Source of the DNA: Chitinophaga sp. S165
GTDB lineage: Bacteria > Bacteroidota > Bacteroidia > Chitinophagales > Chitinophagaceae
Assembly (NCBI RefSeq): GCF_003182155.1
Contig: NZ_QGTG01000002.1
Coordinates: forward strand, 620,001 to 684,000
DNA: 64,000 bases
Direction: 5' to 3'
In this document: positions 34,803 to 43,828 of the stretch, in pieces
Position numbering within the stretch: position 1 is the stretch's first letter
Layout of the letters: the number at the start of each line of letters is the position of its first letter
The notes under the pieces: generated by a model
What the model was told of the DNA's origin: nothing
Database searches by the model: none
What the model saw: the letters and a program-made list of their open reading frames with translations, nothing else
Translations under genes and position numbers: made by a program

Positions 34803-35558
34803 CTACCAGGTTGCTTCGGGATCCAGGCGGAACACTTCGCCCATTTCCTCCAGTAATTGTTGTAAATATTGTGTGTGCTGCCCCTTACGGCCGCCGTATA
34901 CAGGCGCTGTTAGCACCGGTAAGGTCAATCCTGCTTTCTCTATTACAGGGGAAATGTTGTTCAGCCATTGCTGGTATAAGGCAGCCTCTCCAGGATAGAT
35001 CTGTTCTGCTATCAGCAGGTCCTCTCCTTCTCCTGGTTCAAAGATGCCTCCCGCCAGTTGAAAACAATCGTCCAGTGCCGTTTGCATACGCCGACGGCTA
35101 TCTTTTCCCGCTGTACAAAGCTGTATGATCCAGGCATCCGCGTGCAGCGTGTGATATTTTAACTCCCCTTTTACCTTTCCTGCCAGATGTTGCAAAGGAG
35201 TAAAACTGCTTCCTGAGAGAGATTGGTACCGCACCGTTTCTGCGTGGTCAAAAAGAAAGTGCCGCATCAGGCTGAATTCATAAGAGCCTATCGGCATTTC
35301 TGCAAAGTGACAACATCTGTAGTCCCGGGCATTCCTCAGAAATGCAAACTGGTCCGGGTCTGTGCCTCCAAAGGACTCCTGCAGTATGCGATAGAGCGCC
35401 CATGCATGACCGATCTTATCCTGCGCCATAGAAGAGAATGCGATATCTTCCTCCATGACAGGACCTAAACCCGTCCATTCGGAATTGCGATGTCCGATCA
35501 CCAGTTCATCGTCTGCCATTTTCGTGATCAGCTCCTGTATTGCTTGTTGTAATTGCAT
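34803..35558 (-). CDS. paaC: Phenylacetyl-CoA epoxidase structural subunit PaaC
   Basis: A 251-residue ferritin-like protein that is the non-catalytic partner of PaaA. Key positions are LVIGHRNSEWTGLGPVMEED and the degenerate metal site QDKIGHAW, where Lys replaces a ligand Glu as in known PaaC. It is needed for stability and substrate binding of the PaaABC core. It lies 15 nt after paaB. Confidence 0.93.
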   Translation of the reverse strand: MQLQQAIQELITKMADDELVIGHRNSEWTGLGPVMEEDIAFSSMAQDKIGHAWALYRILQESFGGTDPDQFAFLRNARDYRCCHFAEMPIGSYEFSLMRHFLFDHAETVRYQSLSGSSFTPLQHLAGKVKGELKYHTLHADAWIIQLCTAGKDSRRRMQTALDDCFQLAGGIFEPGEGEDLLIAEQIYPGEAALYQQWLNNISPVIEKAGLTLPVLTAPVYGGRKGQHTQYLQQLLEEMGEVFRLDPEATW

Positions 35559-35573
35559 TGGGATATGTGGGTA

Positions 35574-35942
35574 CTATTTAGTCTGTGCTTTAAACTTGTT
35601 GATCTTGTCCATGACTTTAAATCCGCTGGCATCCCGGTAAGTCTTGTCCGGGTTGTTGGCAAACATGTCTTCATCTTCCAGGTCGAATGCGAGGATATCT
35701 GCACTGCGTACCACCCATAGGTTCACGCATTTCTTCCGGCGGCCGAATTGTTCTTTTGCAAAGATCAGTGCAAGGCTGGCGTCCGGGGCATGTACACACC
35801 CTACGTGCTCGTGATGCGCGCCTCTTTTTTCCTGGTGAAATACTTCAAATACATTCCAGTTCTCTCCCTCTTCTACCTTAAAGGAGCCGTCATTCTTATC
35901 CAACCGGAGCCGGTTGACACGTGGATCAAGTGAGTCATTCAT
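35574..35942 (-). CDS. paaB: Phenylacetyl-CoA epoxidase subunit PaaB
   Basis: A 122-residue small subunit. The PaaB pattern NWNVFEVFHQEKRGAHHEHVGCVHAPD with ALIFAKEQFGRR is clear. It bridges PaaAC heterodimers in the complex. It is 46 nt after paaA. Confidence 0.93.
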   Translation of the reverse strand: MNDSLDPRVNRLRLDKNDGSFKVEEGENWNVFEVFHQEKRGAHHEHVGCVHAPDASLALIFAKEQFGRRKKCVNLWVVRSADILAFDLEDEDMFANNPDKTYRDASGFKVMDKINKFKAQTK

Positions 35943-35988
35943 AAATCGTGGTACTTACTAATATACTATAAAAAAGGGGAAACAATCC

Positions 35989-36993
35989 TTATGCAACAGG
36001 AAGCGCACTGCGTTCCATTTCATCTTCGCGCATGAGCGCTTTTCTGATCCATCGGCCATTTTCTTCTGCCCATTTCCTTACATCCAGCCGTTCTTTGTTA
36101 CAAGGGCCATTCCCTTTGATCACTTCAAAAAAGAGATCCCAATCCGGGTCAGAATATTCCCATTTACCCGTATCTGCGTTCTTTTTTAACAGTGGGTCAG
36201 GAAGCGTCAGCCCCAGTTCCCATATCTTAGGAACATACGCATCCAGGAACTGGTTACGCATATCATCGTTGCTCGCCATTTTTACTTTCCACTGCATCAG
36301 CTTTTCGCTATGATTGGATGTTTTATCCGGAGGGCCAAAGAAATGCATGATAGGCTGCCACCAGCGGTTAAGGGCGTCCTGCAACATCCCTTTCTGTGCC
36401 GGCGTACCGGTAGCAAGCTCAATGAATGCATCATGTCCTTGTTTAAGATGAAAGCTCTCTTCATAACAGATCCTTTCCAACGCCCGGCAATACGGTCCGT
36501 ATGACCCTTTTGAATTGGCCACCTGATTCACAATTGCGGCCGCATCGATCAGGAACCCGATCACAGTAACATCCGCCCAGGTTTCTGCCGGATAGTTAAA
36601 CACATTGGAATACTTTGACTTGCCGCTGAGCAGGTCATTGATCATTGCTTCCCTGGATTTACCCAGTGTCTCTGCTGCGTTATACAACAGTTGTCCATGG
36701 CCCACTTCATCCTGCACTTTGGCAATCAAGGCCAGTTTACGCTTAAAGCCCGGCGCCCGGGTGATCCAGGTACCTTCCGGCAGCGCGCCAATTATTTCAG
36801 AATGTGCATGTTGTTCTATCAGCCTGATGAGCTGCCTGCGATATTCAACCGGCATCCAGTCGCCCGGTTCAATTTTTTCCCCTCTGGCTATACGCGCCTC
36901 AAACGCGGCCAGTTTTACAGGATCGTCATGCAACTGCTCTTCCCGTTGCTGCTTCCCGTTGGGTTCGTCGAAGATATATCCGCCACCGTACAT
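35989..36993 (-). CDS. paaA: Phenylacetyl-CoA epoxidase catalytic subunit PaaA
   Basis: A 334-residue ferritin-like diiron oxygenase that converts phenylacetyl-CoA to the ring-1,2-epoxide. Diiron ligand motifs [10 protein letters not shown] (E-x2-H) and [11 protein letters not shown] (E-x2-H) are present. It needs electrons from PaaE, an FNR-type reductase, which is not found in this window. It is the first gene of paaABCD; its 5' end lies 63 nt from a divergent DUF922 gene. Confidence 0.95.
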   Translation of the reverse strand: MYGGGYIFDEPNGKQQREEQLHDDPVKLAAFEARIARGEKIEPGDWMPVEYRRQLIRLIEQHAHSEIIGALPEGTWITRAPGFKRKLALIAKVQDEVGHGQLLYNAAETLGKSREAMINDLLSGKSKYSNVFNYPAETWADVTVIGFLIDAAAIVNQVANSKGSYGPYCRALERICYEESFHLKQGHDAFIELATGTPAQKGMLQDALNRWWQPIMHFFGPPDKTSNHSEKLMQWKVKMASNDDMRNQFLDAYVPKIWELGLTLPDPLLKKNADTGKWEYSDPDWDLFFEVIKGNGPCNKERLDVRKWAEENGRWIRKALMREDEMERSALPVA

Positions 36994-37056
36994 AGTGCGA
37001 TTGTTTTGGTAGCTTGTAAGTTACGAAAAATGTACCTTTAACCCAGAACGGGCGCT

Positions 37057-37731
37057 ATGTTTTTATTACTTACGTTCATATGGTGCTGTCTCCTGCTTCC
37101 TGTCAGGTCACTGAAGGAAACACCACCTGCTACTGTTATAAAAGTTGTTTTTACGCCGGACCGGCGGCCGGAAGATCCGGAATCCGACAGCCTTTTTTAT
37201 CAGCCTCACCGGAAACTCCGCTGGTCTGATTTCAAAGCTACACCTCCCCTGCGCGGCCCAAGCGCAGCCGTCTCATATACCAGCTTCGCCTATGAAGGGA
37301 ATAGCCTCCACAAAAAAGATACTTTACAGATAAACCTGACCCTGCAGGTCTTTTTTGTAAAAAGCTCCTCCTGGGTTAAATCCTTCGCAAAGGACAATTA
37401 TTCGCTGGAACATGAACAGCTGCATTTTGATATTACCTGGCTGGTCGCTCTCAGGTTCCAGCAACGCATTAAAAGTATGGAACTGACTGCCGAAGATTTC
37501 GACAGCATTATTCAGTATCAGTATATTGAGTCGTTCAGGGAAATGAACAGGTTACAGGATGCATATGACCGCGAAACGAATCATGGACAGAGCCCTTCTG
37601 CTCAGCAAAACTGGAAACGTTCTATTGGAGAAGCCCTGGCGGCATTAACACTGGAGGGGGCGCTTACCCCTTATTTGAGACCCTTATCTGCCGATCGCAG
37701 CACCGTCAGTACTTTCAATACTGACTGGTAA
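37057..37731 (+). CDS. DUF922-type exported protein with HExxH motif
   Basis: A 224-residue protein with an N-terminal hydrophobic signal (FLLLTFIWCCLLLPV). RKLRWSDFKATPP is the DUF922 signature. HEQLH at residues 119-123 fits HExxH, with further Glu and His residues downstream, suggesting a zinc-dependent peptidase-like protein; activity is unproven. The last 61 nt overlap, in antisense, the end of the M28 peptidase gene. It is divergent from paaA. Confidence 0.78.
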   Translation: MFLLLTFIWCCLLLPVRSLKETPPATVIKVVFTPDRRPEDPESDSLFYQPHRKLRWSDFKATPPLRGPSAAVSYTSFAYEGNSLHKKDTLQINLTLQVFFVKSSSWVKSFAKDNYSLEHEQLHFDITWLVALRFQQRIKSMELTAEDFDSIIQYQYIESFREMNRLQDAYDRETNHGQSPSAQQNWKRSIGEALAALTLEGALTPYLRPLSADRSTVSTFNTDW

Positions 37732-38573
37732 TAGAAAGATGGCTGGATACCTGAAAATTCATCGCTTAACTGATGATAATCAGGATGGTCCTCAACACCA
37801 AAATAAAGTATGGGGATCTTTAACTTATGAAATTCGTAGTGATCGCTCTGATTGATCCAATTATTTGACCCTTCTTCTTTTTTGTCATGACCGGAGAGCA
37901 CTTTTACAACTCCTCCTGTGCTTACTGCATCGTCTACATATTTCTTTAGCTCGGGATACGGGGCCAATCCACAGACATATAATTCGTTCTTGTCATTCCG
38001 GCCGATCATATCCATATTGATATTCAGTACAATCCGTTCTACCGGCACTGGCGGTTGCTTCACAAAGGCTTTTGCTCCCTGTAACCCTTCTTCCTCCCCA
38101 TCAAATGCCACGAAGATCATTGTATGTTCAGGCTGATTTTTCTTAAAGTAGGCCATCAGTGCTAATAAGCCTCCTGTTCCGGAAGCATTATCGTCTGCGC
38201 CGTTATATATACTATCTGGCGTAGCCCCCTTCTTTATTCCCAGATGATCATAATGTGCAGTAATAACAATGGCCGCGTCGGATCTTCCCTTGATATATCC
38301 GAACAGGTTTGTACCCATTATCTGTTTTTCTCCCTGTTTAAAATAAAAGGGATACTCATAAGTATTGTGATAGGCTGTTAATCCGGTCTCTTTAAACCGG
38401 CCCATAAGGTAAAACTGCGCCTGACGGCTACCACGTGTACCCGCCATACGCCCTTCATATTTATCCGAAGAGAGTGTTTGTATATCTTTTATTAATTGGG
38501 TTGAGTCAATGGGCGACTGCGCGTAAGCGCCGGCAGCCAATAAGAGCAGCAAACTGTGGATGACTATTTTCAT
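37671..38573 (-). CDS. M28-family metallopeptidase, exported
   Basis: A 300-residue zinc aminopeptidase-like protein with a Sec signal peptide (IVIHSLLLLLAAGAYAQ). Zinc-ligand regions are visible in order: TAHYDHLG, the NGADDNASG Asp, FDGEEEGLQGAKAF, MDMIGR and the C-terminal DHPDYHQLSDE. The family removes N-terminal residues or acts on peptide fragments in the periplasm. Its 3' end overlaps the DUF922 gene by 61 nt; both reading frames look coding in the overlap. Confidence 0.87.
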   Translation of the reverse strand: MKIVIHSLLLLLAAGAYAQSPIDSTQLIKDIQTLSSDKYEGRMAGTRGSRQAQFYLMGRFKETGLTAYHNTYEYPFYFKQGEKQIMGTNLFGYIKGRSDAAIVITAHYDHLGIKKGATPDSIYNGADDNASGTGGLLALMAYFKKNQPEHTMIFVAFDGEEEGLQGAKAFVKQPPVPVERIVLNINMDMIGRNDKNELYVCGLAPYPELKKYVDDAVSTGGVVKVLSGHDKKEEGSNNWINQSDHYEFHKLKIPILYFGVEDHPDYHQLSDEFSGIQPSFYYQSVLKVLTVLRSADKGLK

Positions 38574-38641
38574 ACCTTGATCTGGTTATAACGCTAATAT
38601 AAGCTATTTCACCGCGTACGATTTATCAGTGGATCATTTGA

Positions 38642-40777
38642 TTATTTGAGCAGCTGAAATGCGATCAGGCCAGAGATATAAGCCAATGCGGTCATGTAGG
38701 CAAACTGGATAACCGGGAACTTCCACGATTTCGTTTCCCTTTTTACAATAGCCAGGGTACTCATACACTGCATGGCAAAGGCATAGAACAGCATCAGGGA
38801 GACGCCGCTGGCCAGGGTATATACCGGTCTGCCATCTCTCCAGGTAGCGTTGCTCATTTTTTCCCGCAGTGTAGCGTCTCCATCTTCAGGAGATTCTCCC
38901 ACACTGTATAAGGTGGCCATTGTACCAACAAATACCTCACGGGCGGCGAAAGAAGTGATTAGGGCTATCCCGATCTTCCAGTCGTATCCGAGAGGACGGA
39001 TCACCGGCTCAATAGAGTGTCCTAATAAACCGGCATAGGAATTCGCCAGTTTTTCAGATTGCATTTCCATGTCCAGTTTCTCACTCTGGTCCGGATTAGC
39101 AGTTTTCAATTGTTCATAATGGGTTGTCACCTGTTGCATTCTGTCGCCAGGACCGAAAGATGCCAGGAACCATAGGATGATGGAGATCACCATGATCACC
39201 TTACCGGCGTCTGTAACGAAGATCTTCGCCTTTTGCACCATCGTCGTGCCTACATTAGCCCAGCGGGGCGCCCTGTAAACAGGCAGCTCCATGATGAAAT
39301 AACTTTTTTCCTTTATGGAAATGAACAGTTTCAGTATAGCAGCAATGGCAAGGGCCATAACAAAACCTAATAAATATAAACCCATCATTACCAATCCCTG
39401 CAGGTTCAGGAAACCCAGTATAGGTCTGTTCGGAACGACCAATGCGATCATTACTGTATAAATTGGCAGACGGGCAGAACAACTCATGAGAGGTGTGATC
39501 AGGATGGTGATCAACCGTTCCTTCCTGTTTTCGATGTTACGGGTCGCCATAATAGCCGGTACAGCACAGGCTACTCCACTGATCAGCGGCATCACCGATT
39601 TACCGTTCAGTCCCACCTGTCTCATTAAACGGTCTGTCAGAAAGCTGATCCTGGCCATATAGCCGGTATCTTCCAGAACAGTGATAAAGGCGAACAGGAT
39701 CATGATCTGAGGTATGAACACCGCGATTCCTCCTAACCCGGCAATAATTCCATTCACCAGGATATCGGTCAGGCGATTGGCTGGTAATACATCTGTCAGC
39801 CAGCCACTCACTGCGCCAAATCCTGCCTCGATCCAATCCATCGGATAAGATGCCAGCGAAAAAATACTTTGGAACATGAAGAACATAATGCCCAACAGGA
39901 TCACATATCCCCAGAAGCGGTGTAACAGCAAATTATCCAGCTTCTCGGTCTGCAATTGTTTCTGTAGCGGATCGGCCTCCACTACGGTATTCTTCATGAT
40001 GTGTTTGATCCTTGCATAACGCTGCATGATCTCTTCCGCCTGTACTTTCGTCTTATTGAAATGATGCGTTTGCAGAATATTGGTAATGGCCAGTTTCTGT
40101 CCACCGTTCAGAAATTGCAGTTCATGGTGGTTTACGGCCACGTGTAAGGCGGCATAGTCGCTCTTCACCTGTACATACTTCCTGATCTCGGTTACCACTT
40201 CAGGCGCTAATGCCTGACTATCAATAAAGTCACGTGGCGTTACTGACTGCTTTTCCTTTGCCACCAGTTCTATCATCTTCTTCAGCTCTGCTAATCCCTT
40301 GTTTTTCCTGGGATTGATCGTCACCACCGGCACCCCTAACTCTCTTTCGAGACCCGCTTCGTCAATTTCGACACCTTTTTTGCGGGCAATGTCCATCATG
40401 GTAAGGCCAATGATAACAGGAACCTTCAGGTCCATGATCTGGGAGCAGAAAAGCAGATTCCGTTTCAGGTTAGCAGCATCCGCAATGATGAGGATCATAT
40501 CTGGTTGATCTTCTCCGGAGGGATTCACGAGGACATCGTAGGTTACAAACTCGTCGGCGCTTTTAGGATAAAGGCTGTAGGTGCCTGGCAGATCAATGAT
40601 ATTGGCTTGGAGGCTTGGAGAAATAGTTGCCGCCCCGGTCTTTTTGTCGACAGTAACGCCCGGAAAGTTGCTAACTTTCTGATTCAGACCCGTCAACGCA
40701 TTAAAGAGCGAACTTTTCCCACTATTTGGATTACCTACCAGCGCAATATTGATCGTTGCTTTTTTTGTTGCCTGCAT
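38642..40777 (-). CDS. feoB: Ferrous iron transporter FeoB
   Basis: A 711-residue GTPase-permease for Fe2+ uptake at the inner membrane. The N-terminal G domain has GNPNSGKSS (G1), PGVT (G2), DLPGTYSLYP (G3); the G4 position reads TMMD instead of the usual N-x-x-D. The permease half has the two conserved Gate repeats, including GVACAVPAIMATRNIENRKERLITI, and a C-terminal helix pair. No feoA or feoC is adjacent and FeoA is not fused. It appears monocistronic. Confidence 0.94.
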   Translation of the reverse strand: MQATKKATINIALVGNPNSGKSSLFNALTGLNQKVSNFPGVTVDKKTGAATISPSLQANIIDLPGTYSLYPKSADEFVTYDVLVNPSGEDQPDMILIIADAANLKRNLLFCSQIMDLKVPVIIGLTMMDIARKKGVEIDEAGLERELGVPVVTINPRKNKGLAELKKMIELVAKEKQSVTPRDFIDSQALAPEVVTEIRKYVQVKSDYAALHVAVNHHELQFLNGGQKLAITNILQTHHFNKTKVQAEEIMQRYARIKHIMKNTVVEADPLQKQLQTEKLDNLLLHRFWGYVILLGIMFFMFQSIFSLASYPMDWIEAGFGAVSGWLTDVLPANRLTDILVNGIIAGLGGIAVFIPQIMILFAFITVLEDTGYMARISFLTDRLMRQVGLNGKSVMPLISGVACAVPAIMATRNIENRKERLITILITPLMSCSARLPIYTVMIALVVPNRPILGFLNLQGLVMMGLYLLGFVMALAIAAILKLFISIKEKSYFIMELPVYRAPRWANVGTTMVQKAKIFVTDAGKVIMVISIILWFLASFGPGDRMQQVTTHYEQLKTANPDQSEKLDMEMQSEKLANSYAGLLGHSIEPVIRPLGYDWKIGIALITSFAAREVFVGTMATLYSVGESPEDGDATLREKMSNATWRDGRPVYTLASGVSLMLFYAFAMQCMSTLAIVKRETKSWKFPVIQFAYMTALAYISGLIAFQLLK

Positions 40778-40866
40778 TCCTTATCCTTGTCCTGATAAAC
40801 GTTAAAAAAGCAAAACTATGAATTAATACGGCAGGGCCGGTATCGGATCGGGAAAAAAGATGGTAT

Positions 40867-40895
40867 ATAAAAAAACCACGGTAAAAACCGTGGTT
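40867..40895 (-). terminator. Rho-independent terminator of the PadR-PspC operon
   Basis: An 8-bp perfect stem (40874-40881 with 40888-40895) with a 6-nt loop is followed on the minus strand by T7. It lies 62 nt downstream of the PspC gene stop. Confidence 0.83.
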
Positions 40896-40956
40896 GTGTT
40901 TCTTTAACTATTGAACTTATTGTGATGACAAAGTTTAATCTATACACACTATCCCA

Positions 40957-42750
40957 TCACTTAATGAGTTTATATAAACTGTAGCCGATCACTGCGAGGC
41001 CATCCATTGCAGCCACTTCACCTACCTGGGCAGCAGGCTTTTTGCTTGAATCGGTATCTTCTACAGGTGTTTTATTTTCCTGCTTACCGCCCTTGTAGCG
41101 GTAATTTCTTTCCAGGGAGTCTGCCCTGTTTTCAGAATTATCACTATTTGTATCGGGGGTACTATTTCGTTCTTTGTTCAGATCTTGCGGGTAACCGTCG
41201 TCGTGCATTTTGAACTCAATATGTCCTTTTTCTCGGTGATTTCCCCACTCATCCCATTCATAATCATCATCGAAGTCCCAGTCATTGTTATAATAGTTGA
41301 GACTCTTGTCCATTACTACATTTTTGTTGGCTGGTACCCTGATAACAACTCTTACATGCTGTCCTCTGAATTTCGAGTTAGTTGGGATGGATATTCCGCT
41401 AGGGACGTAAAGGACAGAATCATTCTGAACAATCTGGTACTGTATTTCCCTGGCCAGTTCTCTTGCTTGAGCCACTCTTCTACCCCTGGAATAGCGTTCG
41501 ATATATACCTCAAAGCTGTCCGTAGCGCTTTTTTCCAGTTTTATCTTAGCCGCATTGATGATAACTGTGTCTTCGGCCACCCTTAATACATCATCCCAAA
41601 ACTCAATTTCCTCGATGTCGGTGAAATCTTCTGCCTGTTTAATGACTAACTTTCCAGCAGAAGGTTGCACGAGTGCAAATTTTTCTTTGATCGGAGTGCT
41701 GCCTGTACGGAAGTCTTTTACCACAGAAATGATTAATATGACGGCAGAAATTAATCCTGCAAACCAGAGCATCACCAGGGTATATCCCACATAGCGGCTG
41801 GTTTCTTTAATGCCGGTCGCCTTGCGGACGAAGAATATAACCAGTGCAACGATGGGGATACCGATCAGGAAGAAGATGGACACCCATAATAGTAAATTTT
41901 GTAAAGGACCAACCAGTATCAGGTCCTTGAGTGGGAAGAGGGCCGCGGAATGTACGGTAACATATATTCCTGCGACTATCAGCCCAACCAGGATCGCACC
42001 AGCAAGAATATAAAAGAATGCCTTGATCAAAAATAACAGGACTTTCGCCAATGCTTCGAAAATATTACGAAAAGCCCGTTCCAGATCATTACCAACTTGC
42101 CTTCCGCGGCCCTGAGAAAAATTTCTAACGTCATTTCCGAAGTTCTTCAGATGACCTTTCGCCGCGTTGATCTCATCCTGTACGGTAGCCCTGATGTTAT
42201 TCACATCGACCTTCTCCCCCCTCATCTGCAGCTTTTCAGCTGCAGTGTTGGCTTCAGGGGTTACGATCCAGAGGATAAAATATACAAGAATACCGGTACC
42301 GAAGCCGCCAATGGCCAGCAGGGCAAATATGATACGGAATACAACCGGATCAACGTTCAGATAAGCGCCCAGGCCACCACACACGCCACCGAGTACTTTA
42401 CTATCCGGATCGCGGTATAATCTTTTGCGCGGACGGATGTTGTCATATACAGGATCGTTTGCAGGTTGTTGCTGCTGACTGGTTTCTCCGGCATCGTCAA
42501 ACTGCTCGGGAGTACCCATGGCCGCTTTTACAGACTGTACATCCTCATCGGTGATACAATGTGTTGTTTTTAATTTATTCAGGAACAGTTCGGCTATACG
42601 GCTCTCAATATCACTCACAATCTCATCCCCACCCTCTTCCCGGGCGAAATATCGCACCAGACTATCCAGGTACTGCCGCAATATCTCATACGCACTATCT
42701 TCGATAGCGATAAGGCGGCCTGCCAGGTTTATATTAATAATCTTTTTCAT
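40957..42750 (-). CDS. PspC-domain membrane protein
   Basis: A 597-residue protein. The N-terminal ~100 residues (NINLAGRLIAIEDSAYEILRQYL...) are the region often found with PspC in Bacteroidota. The PspC domain follows at about 107-165 (RDPDSKVLGGVCGGLGAYLNVDPVVF), then several helices (about 245-275, 290-320, 330-350). A large C-terminal domain carries an NWDFDDDYEWDEWG acidic stretch and a polar tail. PspC proteins take part in envelope-stress sensing. A PadR repressor gene 42 nt upstream probably controls this gene. Confidence 0.85.
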   Translation of the reverse strand: MKKIININLAGRLIAIEDSAYEILRQYLDSLVRYFAREEGGDEIVSDIESRIAELFLNKLKTTHCITDEDVQSVKAAMGTPEQFDDAGETSQQQQPANDPVYDNIRPRKRLYRDPDSKVLGGVCGGLGAYLNVDPVVFRIIFALLAIGGFGTGILVYFILWIVTPEANTAAEKLQMRGEKVDVNNIRATVQDEINAAKGHLKNFGNDVRNFSQGRGRQVGNDLERAFRNIFEALAKVLLFLIKAFFYILAGAILVGLIVAGIYVTVHSAALFPLKDLILVGPLQNLLLWVSIFFLIGIPIVALVIFFVRKATGIKETSRYVGYTLVMLWFAGLISAVILIISVVKDFRTGSTPIKEKFALVQPSAGKLVIKQAEDFTDIEEIEFWDDVLRVAEDTVIINAAKIKLEKSATDSFEVYIERYSRGRRVAQARELAREIQYQIVQNDSVLYVPSGISIPTNSKFRGQHVRVVIRVPANKNVVMDKSLNYYNNDWDFDDDYEWDEWGNHREKGHIEFKMHDDGYPQDLNKERNSTPDTNSDNSENRADSLERNYRYKGGKQENKTPVEDTDSSKKPAAQVGEVAAMDGLAVIGYSLYKLIK

Positions 42751-42792
42751 TTCGAGTCTCTATTTTAGGTTTTGGTTATTGGATGGTAGTTG

Positions 42793-43119
42793 TTAGTTAC
42801 TTGTGAGCTGCGTGACCGCATTTGCCAGCTCGTTCCATGTCGCCTCTAGTTCTTTGTAGAATAATTCTCCCTTATCGGTCATGGAGAAATATTTTCTTGG
42901 GGGGCCTGAACTGCTTTCAACCCATCGATAGGACAGCAATTCTGCGTTTTTAAGTCGGGTGAGTAAGGGATAAAGAGTGCCCTCCAGGATGTCCAGCTTT
43001 GCTTCTTTCATTTTTTCTATAATGTCTGAAGGATAAGCTTCTCCTTGCTTGATGACCGAGAGAATGCAAAATTCAAGCACCCCTTTCCTCATCTGTGACT
43101 GTGTGTTATCTATATTCAT
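42793..43119 (-). CDS. PadR-family transcriptional regulator
   Basis: A 108-residue regulator. The winged helix shows LEFCILSVIKQGEAYPSDII and LDILEGTLYPLLTRLKNAELLSYRW, then GPPRKYFSMTDKGELF. PadR proteins are usually autorepressors. The PspC gene lies 42 nt downstream, so the pair is likely one envelope-stress operon. A candidate operator is annotated upstream. Confidence 0.93.
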   Translation of the reverse strand: MNIDNTQSQMRKGVLEFCILSVIKQGEAYPSDIIEKMKEAKLDILEGTLYPLLTRLKNAELLSYRWVESSSGPPRKYFSMTDKGELFYKELEATWNELANAVTQLTSN

Positions 43120-43208
43120 GGCAAGTGAGCTTTATGAATAAAATGATACCTATACATATTCTAATGGTGGTTTTTGATGATTACGATGTAAAGATAGAGA
43201 AAATATAC

Positions 43209-43227
43209 TACTATGCAATACACAATA
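43209..43227. promoter_or_regulatory. Candidate PadR operator
   Basis: TACTATG-CAATA-CACAATA is an imperfect inverted repeat (5 of 7 positions) centred about 100 nt upstream of the PadR start. PadR operators in Bacteroidota are often such AT-rich palindromes with a CAATA-like centre. This is an inference only. Confidence 0.35.
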
Positions 43228-43474
43228 CCATATAAAGCAAAATAACTTGCTTAAGATATTACCGTTTCCGGTACCGTACTTCAGCCACAGGTAAGTATTT
43301 CAGGTTATATTAACGCCCCGATTTTTATTTTCCCCTTTTATGATGAACGGTATTAGCCCGGTATGAATGTAACCGGAATGACTCCCGATTGCACCCGCTA
43401 ACCCCGATAGAAGTTAAATGCCCGCTGGTTAAAGGTTTCCTGGGAATGAATTATTACAGATGCCTTCGTGTACA

Positions 43475-43613
43475 GTGTTTTCTCAGTCCGTCCATATCAC
43501 GTTACCGGCATTTCCATATCACTTTAGGCTCATTTCTATATCGAAGGGATATAGAAATGAGCCTAAAGTGACGGCCAAATGACGGTAACGCGATATGGAG
43601 ATATAGAGAACAC
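43475..43613. repeat. 139-nt nested palindrome with 22-nt tandem units
   Basis: The core is a perfect 24-bp stem (43519-43542 with 43548-43571) around a 5-nt loop. Outside it, pairing resumes: 43509-43513 with 43577-43581, 43500-43507 with 43583-43590, 43491-43498 with 43592-43599, and 43475-43484 with 43606-43613 (one 2-nt bulge). The left arm also contains a tandem repeat of 22 nt, each unit starting TCCATATCAC (43491 and 43513), with a third partial TCTATATC at 43535. No T tract follows. The type of element is unknown. Confidence 0.8.
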
Positions 43614-43782
43614 ATACTACCCATAACGATATCCGTAAAAATTAAGATGTTTAAACAGGACTCTGAGGAACTATTCGGATCTGTTTAAAGACGGGCCTGG
43701 TAAGGGGAATAGGATGAATATCTCTCCGTGACTGTCCACACACCATTCATCATAAAAGGGGATTTAACATTTTTTTAAATAG

Positions 43783-43790
43783 TATATTTG
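43783..43790 (+). promoter_or_regulatory. Bacteroidota -7 box (TATATTTG)
   Basis: TATATTTG is a perfect TAnnTTTG match 38 nt upstream of the 96-residue gene. A second match, TATTTTTG at 43812-43819, is only 9 nt from the ATG. The first gives the more usual leader length. Confidence 0.45.
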
Positions 43791-43828
43791 GAAACTAAAC
43801 ATGCGCTAAACTATTTTTGTAGCGAACG

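Larger units (their letters stand above)
43120..43828. other. 709-nt non-coding stretch between PadR gene and the 96-aa gene
   Basis: No believable gene lies here. It contains, from left to right: a candidate PadR operator (43209-43227), an AT-rich promoter zone for the minus-strand operon, a large nested palindrome (43475-43613) and a plus-strand -7 box (43783-43790). A 60-codon ORF that runs through the palindrome is not convincing. Confidence 0.6.

Noticed and set aside
34396-34998. 200-residue plus-strand frame across paaD and paaC
   Set aside because: It crosses the boundary of two certain genes on the other strand and has no family.
43389-43571. 60-codon plus-strand frame entering the large palindrome
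   Set aside because: Half of it is one arm of the palindrome and no domain or start context supports it.
43475-43613. CRISPR array, because of the 22-nt repeated units
   Set aside because: Only two full units, adjacent without spacers, and arranged within a palindrome.
43475-43613. Rho-independent terminator
   Set aside because: No T run follows on either strand and the arms are far longer than needed.
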